From positions 1 through 61,335 of the forward strand of contig DGYW01000004.1 of assembly GCA_002396805.1 (NCBI GenBank): a DNA stretch of 61,335 nucleotides, written 5' to 3'. The position numbers and the translations under genes were made by a program. Source of the DNA: Firmicutes bacterium UBA4996. GTDB taxonomy: Bacteria > Bacillota > Limnochordia > Darwinibacteriales > Darwinibacteriaceae. Under the pieces are notes generated by a model, which worked only from the letters and a program-made list of their open reading frames with translations, made no database searches and was not told the origin of the DNA. Shown one piece after another: positions 51,470 through 60,583 of the stretch. Position 1 is the stretch's first letter. Each line of letters begins with the position of its first letter.

Positions 51470-53368
51470 TTAGAAAGCTCCCATTACTTGAAGGCCCAAG
51501 TAATACAACACTAGTGCAGTAAGCACAGTCAAAATGAGGAAGGCGTTGGAATTTAAGTTGGAAAAGTTCAAGACTGTAAAGATACCTCCACCCTCCCAGT
51601 CGAGTCTGCGGTTAATTACCATCAAACGCTTGTATTGACGCCGATAGCGGTTCACCACAGTCTTGCTCACAGCATTGTAGGCGGTGCTAACCTTGCCCTC
51701 AATAAACTGATATGCCCGCAAGACTCCGCAGCCAAAAGCCTCCACACTAAGCCATGTTGGGGGCTCGTAGTGGAAAAGGTGTGACTTCATCCCAATCACA
51801 AAGAATATGAAGCCCATGGCTAGCGTAATGATCATATCCCAGATAGCAGCACTCTCCCAGAAATTAAGCTGGGACAAATGCCCTACTTCGGCTAAATTAG
51901 CACTAACGGTAGCCGGGATAATGAACAGGTTCAACACCAACTGTGGTTGGGTACCGATTGCCAACATTGCCACAGCAAGCATCACCATAGCAGTGGCCAA
52001 AAATGGTCCTTCCTTAGACCCTTCTTTTACTTCTGTCTTCTGTTTGCCCAAGAATGTCAAGCCCACTAACTTCACAAACGACGCCGTAGTACCTACCCCC
52101 ACAACGAGAAACAGTCTCTCCGCCCAGACCATGATAGGATGTCCCGACAAAGCCACCTCTGAAACGCTATGGTGTAATAAGGTCTTACTTATATAGCCAT
52201 TTAGACCTGGAGTACCAGTAATTCCCATGGCGGCAATTAGCATCATGACCCCGGTAAAGGGATACTTTTTCCACAATCCGCCTAGCTTGTACAGATCCAA
52301 CTCACCTGTTCCTAAGAAAATGATTCCCACTCCTAAAAACAAAGCAGACTTAAACAGGGCGTGGTTGAGCGAATGGAAAATGGCGCCAGAGACCCCATAC
52401 ACTCCTTCGTTTTTCAAGACAATAGCCGTACCAATACCAAGAATGATATAACCCATCTGACTCACACTATGATAGGCTAGTAAGCGTTTAGCATTGCCTT
52501 GCAGTAGAGCTAAGGACACTCCCAAGAGCATAGTAAATACTCCTGCAATTACGATCAATGGTCCAACCCAAGGAAGCAGATCCCCTTGGCCCCAATTGAG
52601 CAGTTGTCCTGTTCTGATCAAGCCGTACGCTCCAGCTTTGATCAAAATACCAGATAAGAGGGCACTCCCTGGGGTAGGTGCCACCGGATGAGCCATGGGT
52701 AACCAAATGTGCAAGGGTACCATACCAGCTTTAATCCCAAAGCCTGCAATCAAGAGCACAATGGCCCAAGCAAACATAGTGGTATTCATGGGCACACTTG
52801 CCCCCACACCAAGCTCTAGAGAAACGCCAGCCGCCTGCAAAAGAACTATGGCACCTGCAATAAATAAGCCCGCTGCAATGCCTAGAAAGAGGTAAAAATA
52901 CCCTGCACGCAGTGATTCTTGATCCTGACGATGAATCACCCAGAAAAACGATGTCACAGTCATGATCTCGAAGAACACTAACAAGGTCACAAGGTTTCCA
53001 GCTAGAAATATCCCTTGCGTAGCACCTAACGTTATGAGATAAAACATGGAAAAACTCAAGGTGCGCTCTTCATGTTGCATATAGGTGTACATGTAGATTC
53101 CTGTGGCAAACCAGACAAAGGCACTGAACAAACTAAAGAGACTAGACAAAGAATCAACTCGCAACGCTGGCTGGAAAATGCCTAAGGAAGCGTTTTCCCA
53201 GAACAACACTCCTGCAGCGCGCACTTTTAGAAAGCCGACAATGCTAGCAATAAAGCTGATGGCCCCTACCGCAATTACTAGCCAAGATTGTTTTTTCAGT
53301 GATTTGGTTTGGGTTAATAGGGCTGCACCTAAGAACGGAACAAAGATTAAGATCCAACTCCAAAACAT
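51470..53368 (-). CDS. Third ND5/MrpD-like antiporter subunit, long form
   Basis: A 632-residue, about 16-helix protein with the proton_antipo_M core: FFEIMTVTSFFWVIHRQDQE, KAGMVPLHIWLPMAHPVAP and LLAYHSVSQMGYIILG. The conserved Glu and Lys residues of the ion path are present. The C-terminal 130 residues extend beyond MrpD length, with a charged segment and a final membrane helix. It is related to NuoL and MbhH-type subunits. GGAGGTG precedes the ATG. It is the last gene of the operon. Confidence 0.87.
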   Translation of the reverse strand: MFWSWILIFVPFLGAALLTQTKSLKKQSWLVIAVGAISFIASIVGFLKVRAAGVLFWENASLGIFQPALRVDSLSSLFSLFSAFVWFATGIYMYTYMQHEERTLSFSMFYLITLGATQGIFLAGNLVTLLVFFEIMTVTSFFWVIHRQDQESLRAGYFYLFLGIAAGLFIAGAIVLLQAAGVSLELGVGASVPMNTTMFAWAIVLLIAGFGIKAGMVPLHIWLPMAHPVAPTPGSALLSGILIKAGAYGLIRTGQLLNWGQGDLLPWVGPLIVIAGVFTMLLGVSLALLQGNAKRLLAYHSVSQMGYIILGIGTAIVLKNEGVYGVSGAIFHSLNHALFKSALFLGVGIIFLGTGELDLYKLGGLWKKYPFTGVMMLIAAMGITGTPGLNGYISKTLLHHSVSEVALSGHPIMVWAERLFLVVGVGTTASFVKLVGLTFLGKQKTEVKEGSKEGPFLATAMVMLAVAMLAIGTQPQLVLNLFIIPATVSANLAEVGHLSQLNFWESAAIWDMIITLAMGFIFFVIGMKSHLFHYEPPTWLSVEAFGCGVLRAYQFIEGKVSTAYNAVSKTVVNRYRRQYKRLMVINRRLDWEGGGIFTVLNFSNLNSNAFLILTVLTALVLYYLGLQVMGAF

Positions 53369-53382
53369 AGTGATTCACCTCC

Positions 53383-54846
53383 TTACAAACTAAAGAATTG
53401 AGCGACTACAGCATCCACGAGAGGCAAGGTCAAACCTGGCCAGATTCCGAAAATTAGGGCTAAAGCGGCCAAAACCACAGTGGGTATCAGCATCAGTAGT
53501 AAGCTATTGCTTCTGGGTACGGATGCTAACTCCGTCTTGCCCGTAAAGGCCTTCACAGTGATGGGAATAAAGTAAAACGCATTGAGTAACCCACTCAAGA
53601 GTAAAACAACCAACAACATCCAGGAATCAGTTTGTAAAGTACCTCGGAGAAGATAGTATTTGCTCCAAAAGCCACTTAAGGGTAGCATGCCAATCATGCC
53701 TAGACTCACAAGCCCAAAACTGCCCATGGTCACTGGCAAGACCCGTCCCACGCCAGATAATTCACTTATTCTAACATAGCCCGTTTCTTCCGCCACAATA
53801 CCTGCCGCAAAAAAGAGGACAATTTTCAAGGTCGAATGGAAAATCATATGCAAGATTGCCCCCGCTAACGCCACCGGGTGAAGCATAAAGGCCCCAAGCA
53901 GAATATATGACAACTGACTAATGGTGGAATAGGCCAGGCGCTTTTTCAACACATCTTGCCTGAGTGCGATCAAGGAACCCATCAAAATGGTGATGCTCGC
54001 GATCAAGAGCAAAATCCAACGAATGTTCAAACCCAATAGTAATTCAGGTCCGAACACCGAATAGACGGTACGCAAAATTCCAAAAATACCTGCATTAACA
54101 ACCGCCACCGCGTGAAGTAAGGCACTAACCGGAGTCGGTGCCACCATGGCTGCTGGTAACCATCCATGTAAAGGCATTACCGCTGCTTTCACCCCAAAAC
54201 CAGCGATGAACAGGAAAAACAAAATCACAGTCTGCTTAGTGGAAATCAGAGGGAAAAGTTGTGACAAGGTCTGAAAATCCAGATTACCCCCTGTTAACCT
54301 CCACAACATAACTAGAGCGGCTAAAATGAGGGTCGCCCCCACCAGGCTGTACTTAATATACTTAGTGCCCGATTCTAGAGCTTCCTTGTCACCCTGATGT
54401 ACTACCAGAGGGTAGGTACTGAAAGTGAGTAACTCATAGAACAGATACAGGGTGAAGAGATTACCTGAAAAGGCGATACCCAAGGTGATCCCGGCAGATA
54501 ACAAGAAAAAAGTGAAGTATTGCCTTTGCTTTTGAGCTCCACTCATATAACCAAAAGAGTAGATGGCTGCAAAGAGCCATAGAGTAGAAGCAATAACAGC
54601 ATAGGTGAGCCCTAAAGGATCTAAAGTCAATTTCCACTTCAGGGCTGCCAGCCCCACTTCGATGGTGGGATAAATACCGGTTTGGAGCACACCAACCAAA
54701 AGACCCCAAACGATCAAAGCTCCCACTAGTGAGGTACCAAAGACTACCGCGTTTCTTTCTATAACGGACTTTTCGGGCAAGGTGGCCACCCACAGAGCTC
54801 CGAACGTGCTAATAAAAATCGCGGTCATAATTAAGACTGTACTCAT
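53383..54846 (-). CDS. Second ND5/MrpD-like antiporter subunit
   Basis: A 487-residue membrane protein with LFYELLTFSTYPLVVHQGDK (conserved Glu), KAAVMPLHGWLPAAMVAPTP and RLAYSTISQLSYILLG, the typical antiporter-subunit motifs. It overlaps the preceding mrpD stop in an ATGA junction. Length is standard for MrpD, so the operon carries two MrpD-size copies plus a longer one. Confidence 0.88.
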   Translation of the reverse strand: MSTVLIMTAIFISTFGALWVATLPEKSVIERNAVVFGTSLVGALIVWGLLVGVLQTGIYPTIEVGLAALKWKLTLDPLGLTYAVIASTLWLFAAIYSFGYMSGAQKQRQYFTFFLLSAGITLGIAFSGNLFTLYLFYELLTFSTYPLVVHQGDKEALESGTKYIKYSLVGATLILAALVMLWRLTGGNLDFQTLSQLFPLISTKQTVILFFLFIAGFGVKAAVMPLHGWLPAAMVAPTPVSALLHAVAVVNAGIFGILRTVYSVFGPELLLGLNIRWILLLIASITILMGSLIALRQDVLKKRLAYSTISQLSYILLGAFMLHPVALAGAILHMIFHSTLKIVLFFAAGIVAEETGYVRISELSGVGRVLPVTMGSFGLVSLGMIGMLPLSGFWSKYYLLRGTLQTDSWMLLVVLLLSGLLNAFYFIPITVKAFTGKTELASVPRSNSLLLMLIPTVVLAALALIFGIWPGLTLPLVDAVVAQFFSL

Positions 54847-56351
54847 AGTAAGACCTCCAAACCTAGGAGAGTTCTAGCAGCTTGTTGCGCCAGATCCAAG
54901 AGGGCCCCAGGGAACATGCCTACCAGAATAATCAAAACAGCTAAGAAAAGCATGGCAATAAGTTGCACGTATTCTGCCTCCTGGTAGAGGGGTTTTTCTT
55001 CTGGTTTCTGGAAAAAAGCCACCCGAACAACTGGTAACAAATAGGCCGCTGCCAATAGGCTACCGGCGATTAACACAAGAACAGCTAAGTAATTTCCGTC
55101 TTGGAGACTACCTAAGAGTAGTTGCCACTTGCTTACGAAGCCCGAAAATAATGGAATACCAATCATGGAGAGAGTTCCCACTGTAAACACCCCAACGGTA
55201 ACGGGCATTTGAAAACCCACTCCAGCCATTTCACTAATCCGGGTCTTCCCAGTATATTTCACAATACTGCCTGCTGCCAAGAATAGCAATGCTTTGGTAA
55301 TAGCGTGGCTGAGAATATGCATGAGAGAACCACCTAGGCCCTGAACCGTTCCTAAACCGATACCAAGGAATATGTAACCTACTTGAGAAACGGTCGAAAA
55401 GGCTAGTCGCCTCTTTAACTCATCCTGGGCCAAGGCAAACAGGGCTCCAGCAATGATGGCAATCATTCCTAAGACCAAGAGAATGTTCGTGATAGGTAGG
55501 GCCAGAATAATCTGGGCTCCCACAGCCATATAAAAAACCTTGAGCAAAGCGATAATATAACCTTTAATAGCCAAAGACGAGAGCATGGCACTGGCAGGGG
55601 TAATCGCAGTGGAGTGAGCATCTGGTAACCACACATGAAGGGGAAATAGGGCCGACTTAACCCCAAATCCAACCATAAAGAAGCTCATACCCATCCACAG
55701 TGCTGTAGGATAATTCTGCCAGGTTTTGCTCAGCTCATGCTGAATAAAACCCATGTTCAAGTTGCCTGTCAGGATGTAGAGAAACCCAATCCCTAAGAGC
55801 ACAAAACCAGAACCAATGGTAGCCAACATCAAGTACTTAAAGGTAGCTTCCACTGAAGCAGCATCATTACGGGCACTCACTATTGCACAACTGGCAATAG
55901 TGGCCACTTCTACAAACACAAAGACATTAAACATGTCTCCTGTGAATGCCAAACCGGTTAAGGCCGCTGTGAGTAACAAGAATAAGGTTAAGAACCAGAT
56001 TCCCCGCTGTCTGCTTCCTACTTCTTCAACTAAGTCGGCAGACGCATAGAGCAGAATAGGAATTGTGACAAAACCAATAGTCATTAAAAACAATCCCGTC
56101 ACCGAATTAATCACGAGCTCAATACCCCAAGGGGCAGGCCAGCCACCTACCTCGTAGCGGAAGGCCCCATTGTGTAAAACCTCCCTGGCCACATACACTC
56201 CACCGGCTAGGGTTAAGCACAGCGCAAGAACGCTAAAGATCTCTACTAAGCGAAAACGCCGTATTTTGGTGAGTACAGGTAAGATATAAGCACTGGATAA
56301 GAGCAACACTACCAGTAAAACAGGCAAGTTATCTCTGATTGCTATTGCCAT
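54843..56351 (-). CDS. mrpD: MrpD-like Na+/H+ antiporter subunit
   Basis: A 502-residue protein with the MrpD hallmark motifs: FVFVEVATIASCAIVSARND, KSALFPLHVWLPDAHSTAIT and RRLAFSTVSQVGYIFLG. It forms an ion channel half of the antiporter. Its start lies inside the end of mrpC (23-base overlap), the usual mrpC-mrpD order. Confidence 0.92.
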   Translation of the reverse strand: MAIAIRDNLPVLLVVLLLSSAYILPVLTKIRRFRLVEIFSVLALCLTLAGGVYVAREVLHNGAFRYEVGGWPAPWGIELVINSVTGLFLMTIGFVTIPILLYASADLVEEVGSRQRGIWFLTLFLLLTAALTGLAFTGDMFNVFVFVEVATIASCAIVSARNDAASVEATFKYLMLATIGSGFVLLGIGFLYILTGNLNMGFIQHELSKTWQNYPTALWMGMSFFMVGFGVKSALFPLHVWLPDAHSTAITPASAMLSSLAIKGYIIALLKVFYMAVGAQIILALPITNILLVLGMIAIIAGALFALAQDELKRRLAFSTVSQVGYIFLGIGLGTVQGLGGSLMHILSHAITKALLFLAAGSIVKYTGKTRISEMAGVGFQMPVTVGVFTVGTLSMIGIPLFSGFVSKWQLLLGSLQDGNYLAVLVLIAGSLLAAAYLLPVVRVAFFQKPEEKPLYQEAEYVQLIAMLFLAVLIILVGMFPGALLDLAQQAARTLLGLEVLL

Positions 56352-56733
56352 TTGCTCTCACCTCTTTTCTAATCCGATGAATTTCTTTCGCATCTATGGT
56401 CCCATAAAGCTTGTACAATCTCATTATCAACGCTAAGGACAGCGCAGTGACACTAACACTGACCACAATCCCGGTCAACATTAAGGCCTGAGGAAGAGGA
56501 TTCACGTAAACGACATCCCCTTGACTAACCATATCTTTAATAGGCGCTACCCCACCGCGAATGTTTCCAGCAGCAATGAAAAAGAGATAGGTACTACCTT
56601 CCATAATATTAATCCCAATAACTTTCTTGAGAAGATTTGAATGGGTCAAAACAGTAAAAGTTCCGATGCCAAACAAGGCTAAAGCAAAAATGTAGGGATA
56701 GTTCTGTAAGATTCGCTGTAACAAATCACCCAT
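56329..56733 (-). CDS. mrpC: MrpC antiporter subunit (NuoK-like)
   Basis: A 134-residue protein with three membrane segments: YPYIFALALFGIGTFTVLTH, VIGINIMEGSTYLFFIAAG with the membrane Glu, and PQALMLTGIVVSVSVTALSL. The latter is the NuoK/MrpC signature. ATG follows GGAGGGT and lies next to the mrpB stop. Confidence 0.92.
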   Translation of the reverse strand: MGDLLQRILQNYPYIFALALFGIGTFTVLTHSNLLKKVIGINIMEGSTYLFFIAAGNIRGGVAPIKDMVSQGDVVYVNPLPQALMLTGIVVSVSVTALSLALIMRLYKLYGTIDAKEIHRIRKEVRANGNSNQR

Positions 56734-56734
56734 T

Positions 56735-57160
56735 CTAACCCTCCTCTTCCATTAAAGCAGTAAATAGGGTAACCATGGTACTGCCCACTTTAAGGCCCAC
56801 ACCTAAAGTAATCAAAATGATCAAGCCACCAGAATAAAGCTTACCAGGCTCGCCCAAGGGCACCCCACTACCTTTATTCATCAAGAATGCTGAACCACGT
56901 AACACTCCCACCAAACCCATAGCTCCGTACCATAGAGCTCCAAAGGATTCGATTAAGGTAGTCATGCGATCCGTAATTTTTTCGGTGCCTCGATCTAGAC
57001 CAAACACCAAACTGAAAGCAATTAAGCCTAGACCAGTAATGATACCCCCTGAAAAGCTACCCCCAGGAGAAAGATGACCATGGAAGATCACATACATCCC
57101 AAACATCTGGACAAAGGGTAACAACAGGGCCACTATGCGCTTTAAGACAAAGTCAGTCAA
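56735..57160 (-). CDS. mrpB: MrpB antiporter subunit (MnhB domain)
   Basis: A 141-residue protein with four membrane segments and the MnhB motif GHLSPGGSFSGGIITGLGL, followed by GGLIILITLGVGLKVGSTM. The TTG start (TDFVLKRIVALLLPF) has AGGGTG upstream. It lies in the place of MrpB after the two small MbhD/E-like subunits. Confidence 0.9.
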   Translation of the reverse strand: MTDFVLKRIVALLLPFVQMFGMYVIFHGHLSPGGSFSGGIITGLGLIAFSLVFGLDRGTEKITDRMTTLIESFGALWYGAMGLVGVLRGSAFLMNKGSGVPLGEPGKLYSGGLIILITLGVGLKVGSTMVTLFTALMEEEG

Positions 57161-57175
57161 TGTCAGTCACCCTTT

Positions 57176-57451
57176 CTAATTGGTTCCTTTTTTCAAGACT
57201 AAGAAAACCGCGATGATGGAGGTGAATAAAACTGTGGTCTCGATTAAGGTGTCATAGGCCCGGTAGTCAATAACAATAGACGCTACCATGTTCAAGGCAC
57301 CAGTATCACTTAGAGCACCAGAGACATACCGTTTTGCTACATAGTTTTGCACAGGAGTATCTGGACTTCCGTAAAGAGGCAACTCCGCGATAGCTAGAAA
57401 CATCACCAAACCAATACAAACTAAAAGAAAAGCAGCTATGTTACGTGACAA
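57176..57451 (-). CDS. MbhE-like subunit (MrpA C-terminal part)
   Basis: A 91-residue protein with a first helix (IAAFLLVCIGLVMFLAIAEL), an external loop (DTPVQNYVAKRYVSG) and a second helix near the end; NMVASIVIDYRAYDTLIETT is the MbhE/MrpA C-terminal motif. In Bacillus MrpA this region is fused to the ND5-like part; here it is free, as in archaeal Mbh and Mbx complexes. TTG start after GGAGGAA. Confidence 0.85.
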   Translation of the reverse strand: MSRNIAAFLLVCIGLVMFLAIAELPLYGSPDTPVQNYVAKRYVSGALSDTGALNMVASIVIDYRAYDTLIETTVLFTSIIAVFLVLKKGTN

Positions 57452-57454
57452 GTT

Positions 57455-57706
57455 CTATTCCTCCTCTCGTCCCGTTTTGCTAATCACAGCAATCATCAAA
57501 GTAGTCATACCAATCCCTGCGGCCGCTTCAGTAATTGCCAAGTCCGGTGCACTCATTAGCAACCAGATCAGGGCCATGGTCACACTATAAGCACCCAAAA
57601 GAATGGCTGCATATAAGAGATCACGGACATATGAGACTGCGATTGCAATCACAATCAAGAAACTTAAGAACATGATGTTGAGAAAATCAACCATTTGCAG
57701 ACTCAC
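57455..57706 (-). CDS. MbhD-like subunit (DUF4040, MrpA middle part)
   Basis: An 83-residue protein with three membrane segments; DLLYAAILLGAYSVTMALIW and SAPDLAITEAAAGIGMTTLM is the DUF4040 signature, with the conserved Asp/Glu in the membrane. The start is a GTG overlapping the mrpG stop (GTGA). It is a free version of the linker part of MrpA. Confidence 0.87.
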   Translation of the reverse strand: MSLQMVDFLNIMFLSFLIVIAIAVSYVRDLLYAAILLGAYSVTMALIWLLMSAPDLAITEAAAGIGMTTLMIAVISKTGREEE

Positions 57707-58029
57707 AGAGCTTTCCCTCCCTCTTCTTGCTGAGAAGTGTGTCTACGGCGTAAGACCACCCAGTTACCTCGTAAAAGAGCAACTTTGCCAACATAATGAG
57801 AGGTTGTGGGGTTAACAATCCAGACTACTCCCAGAAGCAGCAATAGCTTGAAACGATTAACGAGATCCGGAACCAAAATCATGGCGGCCACAATAATTAA
57901 ACCAAAACCGAGGGTATCGCCAAGAGACGCTGCATGAAGTCTACTATAGGCATCGGGAAATCTCAGCAAGCCAATGGTAGTTAAAGCGAAAAACACTAAA
58001 GCAATGAAAAACAGAACATAAACTGCCAT
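57703..58029 (-). CDS. mrpG: MrpG antiporter subunit
   Basis: A 108-residue protein with three membrane segments and the MnhG motif IGLLRFPDAYSRLHAASLGD, then GFGLIIVAAMIL. A basic tail (RRRHTSQQEEGG) follows. It starts one base after the mrpF stop, with GGAGGGAGAG as ribosome site. Confidence 0.92.
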   Translation of the reverse strand: MAVYVLFFIALVFFALTTIGLLRFPDAYSRLHAASLGDTLGFGLIIVAAMILVPDLVNRFKLLLLLGVVWIVNPTTSHYVGKVALLRGNWVVLRRRHTSQQEEGGKAL

Positions 58030-58030
58030 C

Positions 58031-58357
58031 TTACTCTCCCTCCTCCTCGATAAAACGTACTAGAGTGGCTGGACGTTCGGCAATCTCTGCTGTGAGTTCG
58101 TCCGCATCTTCCGGCAAGAGCGATCGAAGTAGAGCCAAGAGGCCCACAAAACCACACAAAGCCAAGACTAAAGCCACGTCAATAAAACTCATGTTGTCAC
58201 TAACAATAGCCAAAAGAATGATTACAGCCATACCCTTGGTACTAATGGCTGACGCAGCCACAATACGGTCGACCGCGGTAGGACCGATTACGGCACGTAC
58301 GAAATCCAGAAGGGCTAAAAACATGAGGATAATAATAACAAAAGATATAACACTCAT
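58031..58357 (-). CDS. mrpF: MrpF antiporter subunit
   Basis: A 108-residue protein with three helices; RAVIGPTAVDRIVAASAIST and FIDVALVLALCGFVGLLAL are the MnhF signature, including the conserved membrane Asp. Overlaps mrpE in an ATGA junction. Confidence 0.92.
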   Translation of the reverse strand: MSVISFVIIILMFLALLDFVRAVIGPTAVDRIVAASAISTKGMAVIILLAIVSDNMSFIDVALVLALCGFVGLLALLRSLLPEDADELTAEIAERPATLVRFIEEEGE

Positions 58358-58845
58358 TTCGGTCTACTCCCTTCTAATCGTTGGATCAGTCTGACTAATC
58401 GTCCGTCAGCTAACCCTTCCCGCATTCCTTTAGTTAAGCCATGTACCATAAACACGCCCGTATCAGGATTTACGTCAATAGTTAGCGTACCAGGCGTGAT
58501 AGTAATGGCGTTTGCTAACAGAACCCTTCCCCAGGAGGTTTCCAACTCTGGCTTAAAAGAGACAAAACCCGAGTTTAGTTTAGAGCGACTAGAAAGTACG
58601 CTCTTAGCCACTGCTATGTTGGCTAAGACAATCTCCCAGAGCAACGCGAAGCCAAAAACAATAAGGCCTGGTAGATTCCTGGTTAAAGACCTACTCGGTA
58701 ACAAGTGGGAGAGATCCCGCCAAAACCAAGTCAAAAGCGCCGCAAGGGCAATACCGGTAATAATATGTTGGGCATCATATTCGGAAGATAGTAATAACCA
58801 AAACAATAGTAAAGCAATAAAGAGAACAATCTGGCGTTTACGCAT
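58354..58845 (-). CDS. mrpE: MrpE antiporter subunit
   Basis: A 163-residue protein with two or three N-terminal helices (IVLFIALLLFWLLLSSEYDA) and a cytoplasmic tail carrying LLANAITITPGTLTIDVNPD, the MnhE signature. I start at ATG 58845 (MRKRQIV) with GAGGTG upstream. It is first in the ten-gene antiporter operon 58845-51470; the promoter should lie in the 250-base divergent gap 58846-59095. Confidence 0.9.
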   Translation of the reverse strand: MRKRQIVLFIALLLFWLLLSSEYDAQHIITGIALAALLTWFWRDLSHLLPSRSLTRNLPGLIVFGFALLWEIVLANIAVAKSVLSSRSKLNSGFVSFKPELETSWGRVLLANAITITPGTLTIDVNPDTGVFMVHGLTKGMREGLADGRLVRLIQRLEGSRPK

Positions 58846-59095
58846 CGTCTTCACCTCAATTCATATAATCCTTACCACGTGTATCACTATACAGATTTGT
58901 GAAAGATTGTTCAAAGCATCAAAAACCCCGATTTCAACAATTTACCATCGTCTTCCTCTGAAATTCGATACTTATCGCCCGCAAGCTTCCCTTAGCTTTA
59001 AATAAACGTCTTAAATGCCCAGGGAAAGGAGTTTTGACCGTAACAGGATCTCCTTATCGAAATGGCGAACTACTGCCAGGAAAGGAGGAATTTCG
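58846..59095. other. Divergent intergenic region between mrpE and the C69 peptidase gene
   Basis: This gap must hold two divergent promoters. I see an AT-rich stretch but no consensus -35/-10 pair or palindrome that I would defend. Confidence 0.4.
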
Positions 59096-60397
59096 ATGTG
59101 TGATACCATGGTTGCCTTAGGTAACTCCACTAAAGACGGAACAGTGATCTTCGCAAAAAACAGCGACAGGCAGGCTAATGAACCTCACGTATTGATCCGA
59201 GTTCCCCGACAAAGTCATGAGTCTGGGGCAAGAGTGCAATGCACCTATATTTCAATTGATCAAGTGAAGGAGACTTATGATGTGCTTCTCCTCAAGCCCT
59301 CCTGGATGTGGGGGGCCGAGATGGGTTGTAACGAATTTGGGCTCAATATTGGTAATGAAGCAGTATTCACCAAAGTGAAACAGGGGCCACCTGCCCTTCT
59401 GGGGATGGACATGGTCCGTCTTGCTCTAGAGCGCTGCCAAACTAGTGAACAAGCATTATACCTAATTATCGATCTGTTAGAGGACCACGGCCAAGGTGGT
59501 AATTGTGGCTATGAGAAGAGGTTTGTCTATCATAATTCCTTTTTGATTGCGGACCGCAGCTCTGCCTGGGTCTTAGAAACAGCCGGTCCCTATTGGGCAG
59601 CCGAACAGGTAAGAGATGTGCGGGCCATTTCTAATCGTCTGAGCATTGGTCGCAAGTTCGACTTAGCTCATCCCGACCTAGTAACCCACGCGATTGAGCA
59701 AAAATGGTGTCGTTCTGAGGAAGACTTTGATTTTGCCCGGTGCTACTCAGATCGCCTCTACACGACAGCAAGTGGATCTGCCCAGCGCTGGGATGCTTGT
59801 ACTACCGGACTACAACAGGCCAAAGGCCAAATTACGGTAGAAACCATGCTAGGGATTCTTCGCACTCACCATCCTAAACACAAACATCCCTTCAATCAGT
59901 CTTCTTTGAAAAGCGTCTGCATGCATGGGGGCTTTGTAGTTGGTGATCACACTACAGGAAGTTACGTGGCCTCCCTTAGCGAGAAACTAGACACCTATTG
60001 GATCACAGGTAGTTCAACTCCCTGCATTTCCATTTTTAAACCTTACTGGATGATAGATGATCAAATAGTCTTTGGACCCCATCAAGAAAAAGAAGCCTTG
60101 GATTTTTGGTTGCAAAGAGAACGTCTCCATCGCCTCATCTTGGAAAACAAAGTCCCCAAACTAGACGATTATCTTCAGGAGGCCTCCCAGCTAGAACACG
60201 AAATGCTCCAACGAGTTGAGAGACTGGACTCTCCGAGTCCCGAAACACTTGGGGAAATCATGAAGGAAGCCTGGCAGCAAGAGCAGAGCCTTGTAGAATC
60301 ATGGGTTAAGAAAAACCAGCATAACTCCGGGGCAATCAAGGGTAATCTTATCTTCAAACGCTATTGGAGCAAGCAAACCGCCAAACTAGGCTTCTAG
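59096..60397 (+). CDS. C69-family (secernin/dipeptidase-like) Ntn hydrolase
   Basis: A 433-residue cytoplasmic-looking protein beginning MCDTMVALGNSTKDGTVIFA. After Met removal Cys2 would be the N-terminal nucleophile of a C69/secernin peptidase. KNSDRQANEPH is also typical, with GCNEFGLNIGNEAVFTK and WVLETAGPYWAAEQV downstream. The natural substrate of bacterial secernin-like proteins is unclear; dipeptide or amide hydrolysis is likely. ATG 59096 has AAAGGAGGA upstream; an earlier frame start at 59015 is rejected because it would bury Cys2. Confidence 0.85.
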   Translation: MCDTMVALGNSTKDGTVIFAKNSDRQANEPHVLIRVPRQSHESGARVQCTYISIDQVKETYDVLLLKPSWMWGAEMGCNEFGLNIGNEAVFTKVKQGPPALLGMDMVRLALERCQTSEQALYLIIDLLEDHGQGGNCGYEKRFVYHNSFLIADRSSAWVLETAGPYWAAEQVRDVRAISNRLSIGRKFDLAHPDLVTHAIEQKWCRSEEDFDFARCYSDRLYTTASGSAQRWDACTTGLQQAKGQITVETMLGILRTHHPKHKHPFNQSSLKSVCMHGGFVVGDHTTGSYVASLSEKLDTYWITGSSTPCISIFKPYWMIDDQIVFGPHQEKEALDFWLQRERLHRLILENKVPKLDDYLQEASQLEHEMLQRVERLDSPSPETLGEIMKEAWQQEQSLVESWVKKNQHNSGAIKGNLIFKRYWSKQTAKLGF

Positions 60398-60407
60398 TCT
60401 AGTTTGG
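60381..60407 (+). terminator. Possible terminator hairpin over the C69 gene stop
   Basis: CCAAACTAG and CTAGTTTGG form a 9-bp hairpin spanning the stop codon. No clear T-run follows, so termination is uncertain. Confidence 0.35.
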
Positions 60408-60504
60408 ACTCCCCTTCTCCATCTTCTCGTCTTCAGATCTATTCCCTGCTACTGCTTGAAGGATTAACAGAGCGAAACATAGGGGAAAATTTAGATTAAG
60501 GGTG

Positions 60505-60562
60505 TTGACAGCGCGCACTCCTTTATAATATAGTAAGTTTAAGTAACACCCCCCCGGGGTGT
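60505..60562 (+). promoter_or_regulatory. copA promoter with CsoR-like operator
   Basis: TTGACA (60505-60510) and TATAGT (60529-60534) are 18 bases apart; TATAAT (60524-60529) is closer than ideal. Just downstream lies the palindrome ACACCCC-CCC-GGGGTGT (60546-60562), which resembles CsoR copper-repressor operators, which are G/C-tract dyads flanked by TA. It precedes a copper P-type ATPase, a classic CsoR target. Confidence 0.6.
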
Positions 60563-60583
60563 AGTGGGGAGTGATGTTTTTTC

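Noticed and set aside
58846..59095. Short ORF or RNA gene in the mrpE upstream gap
   Set aside because: No ribosome site with a coherent frame and no stable hairpin were seen.
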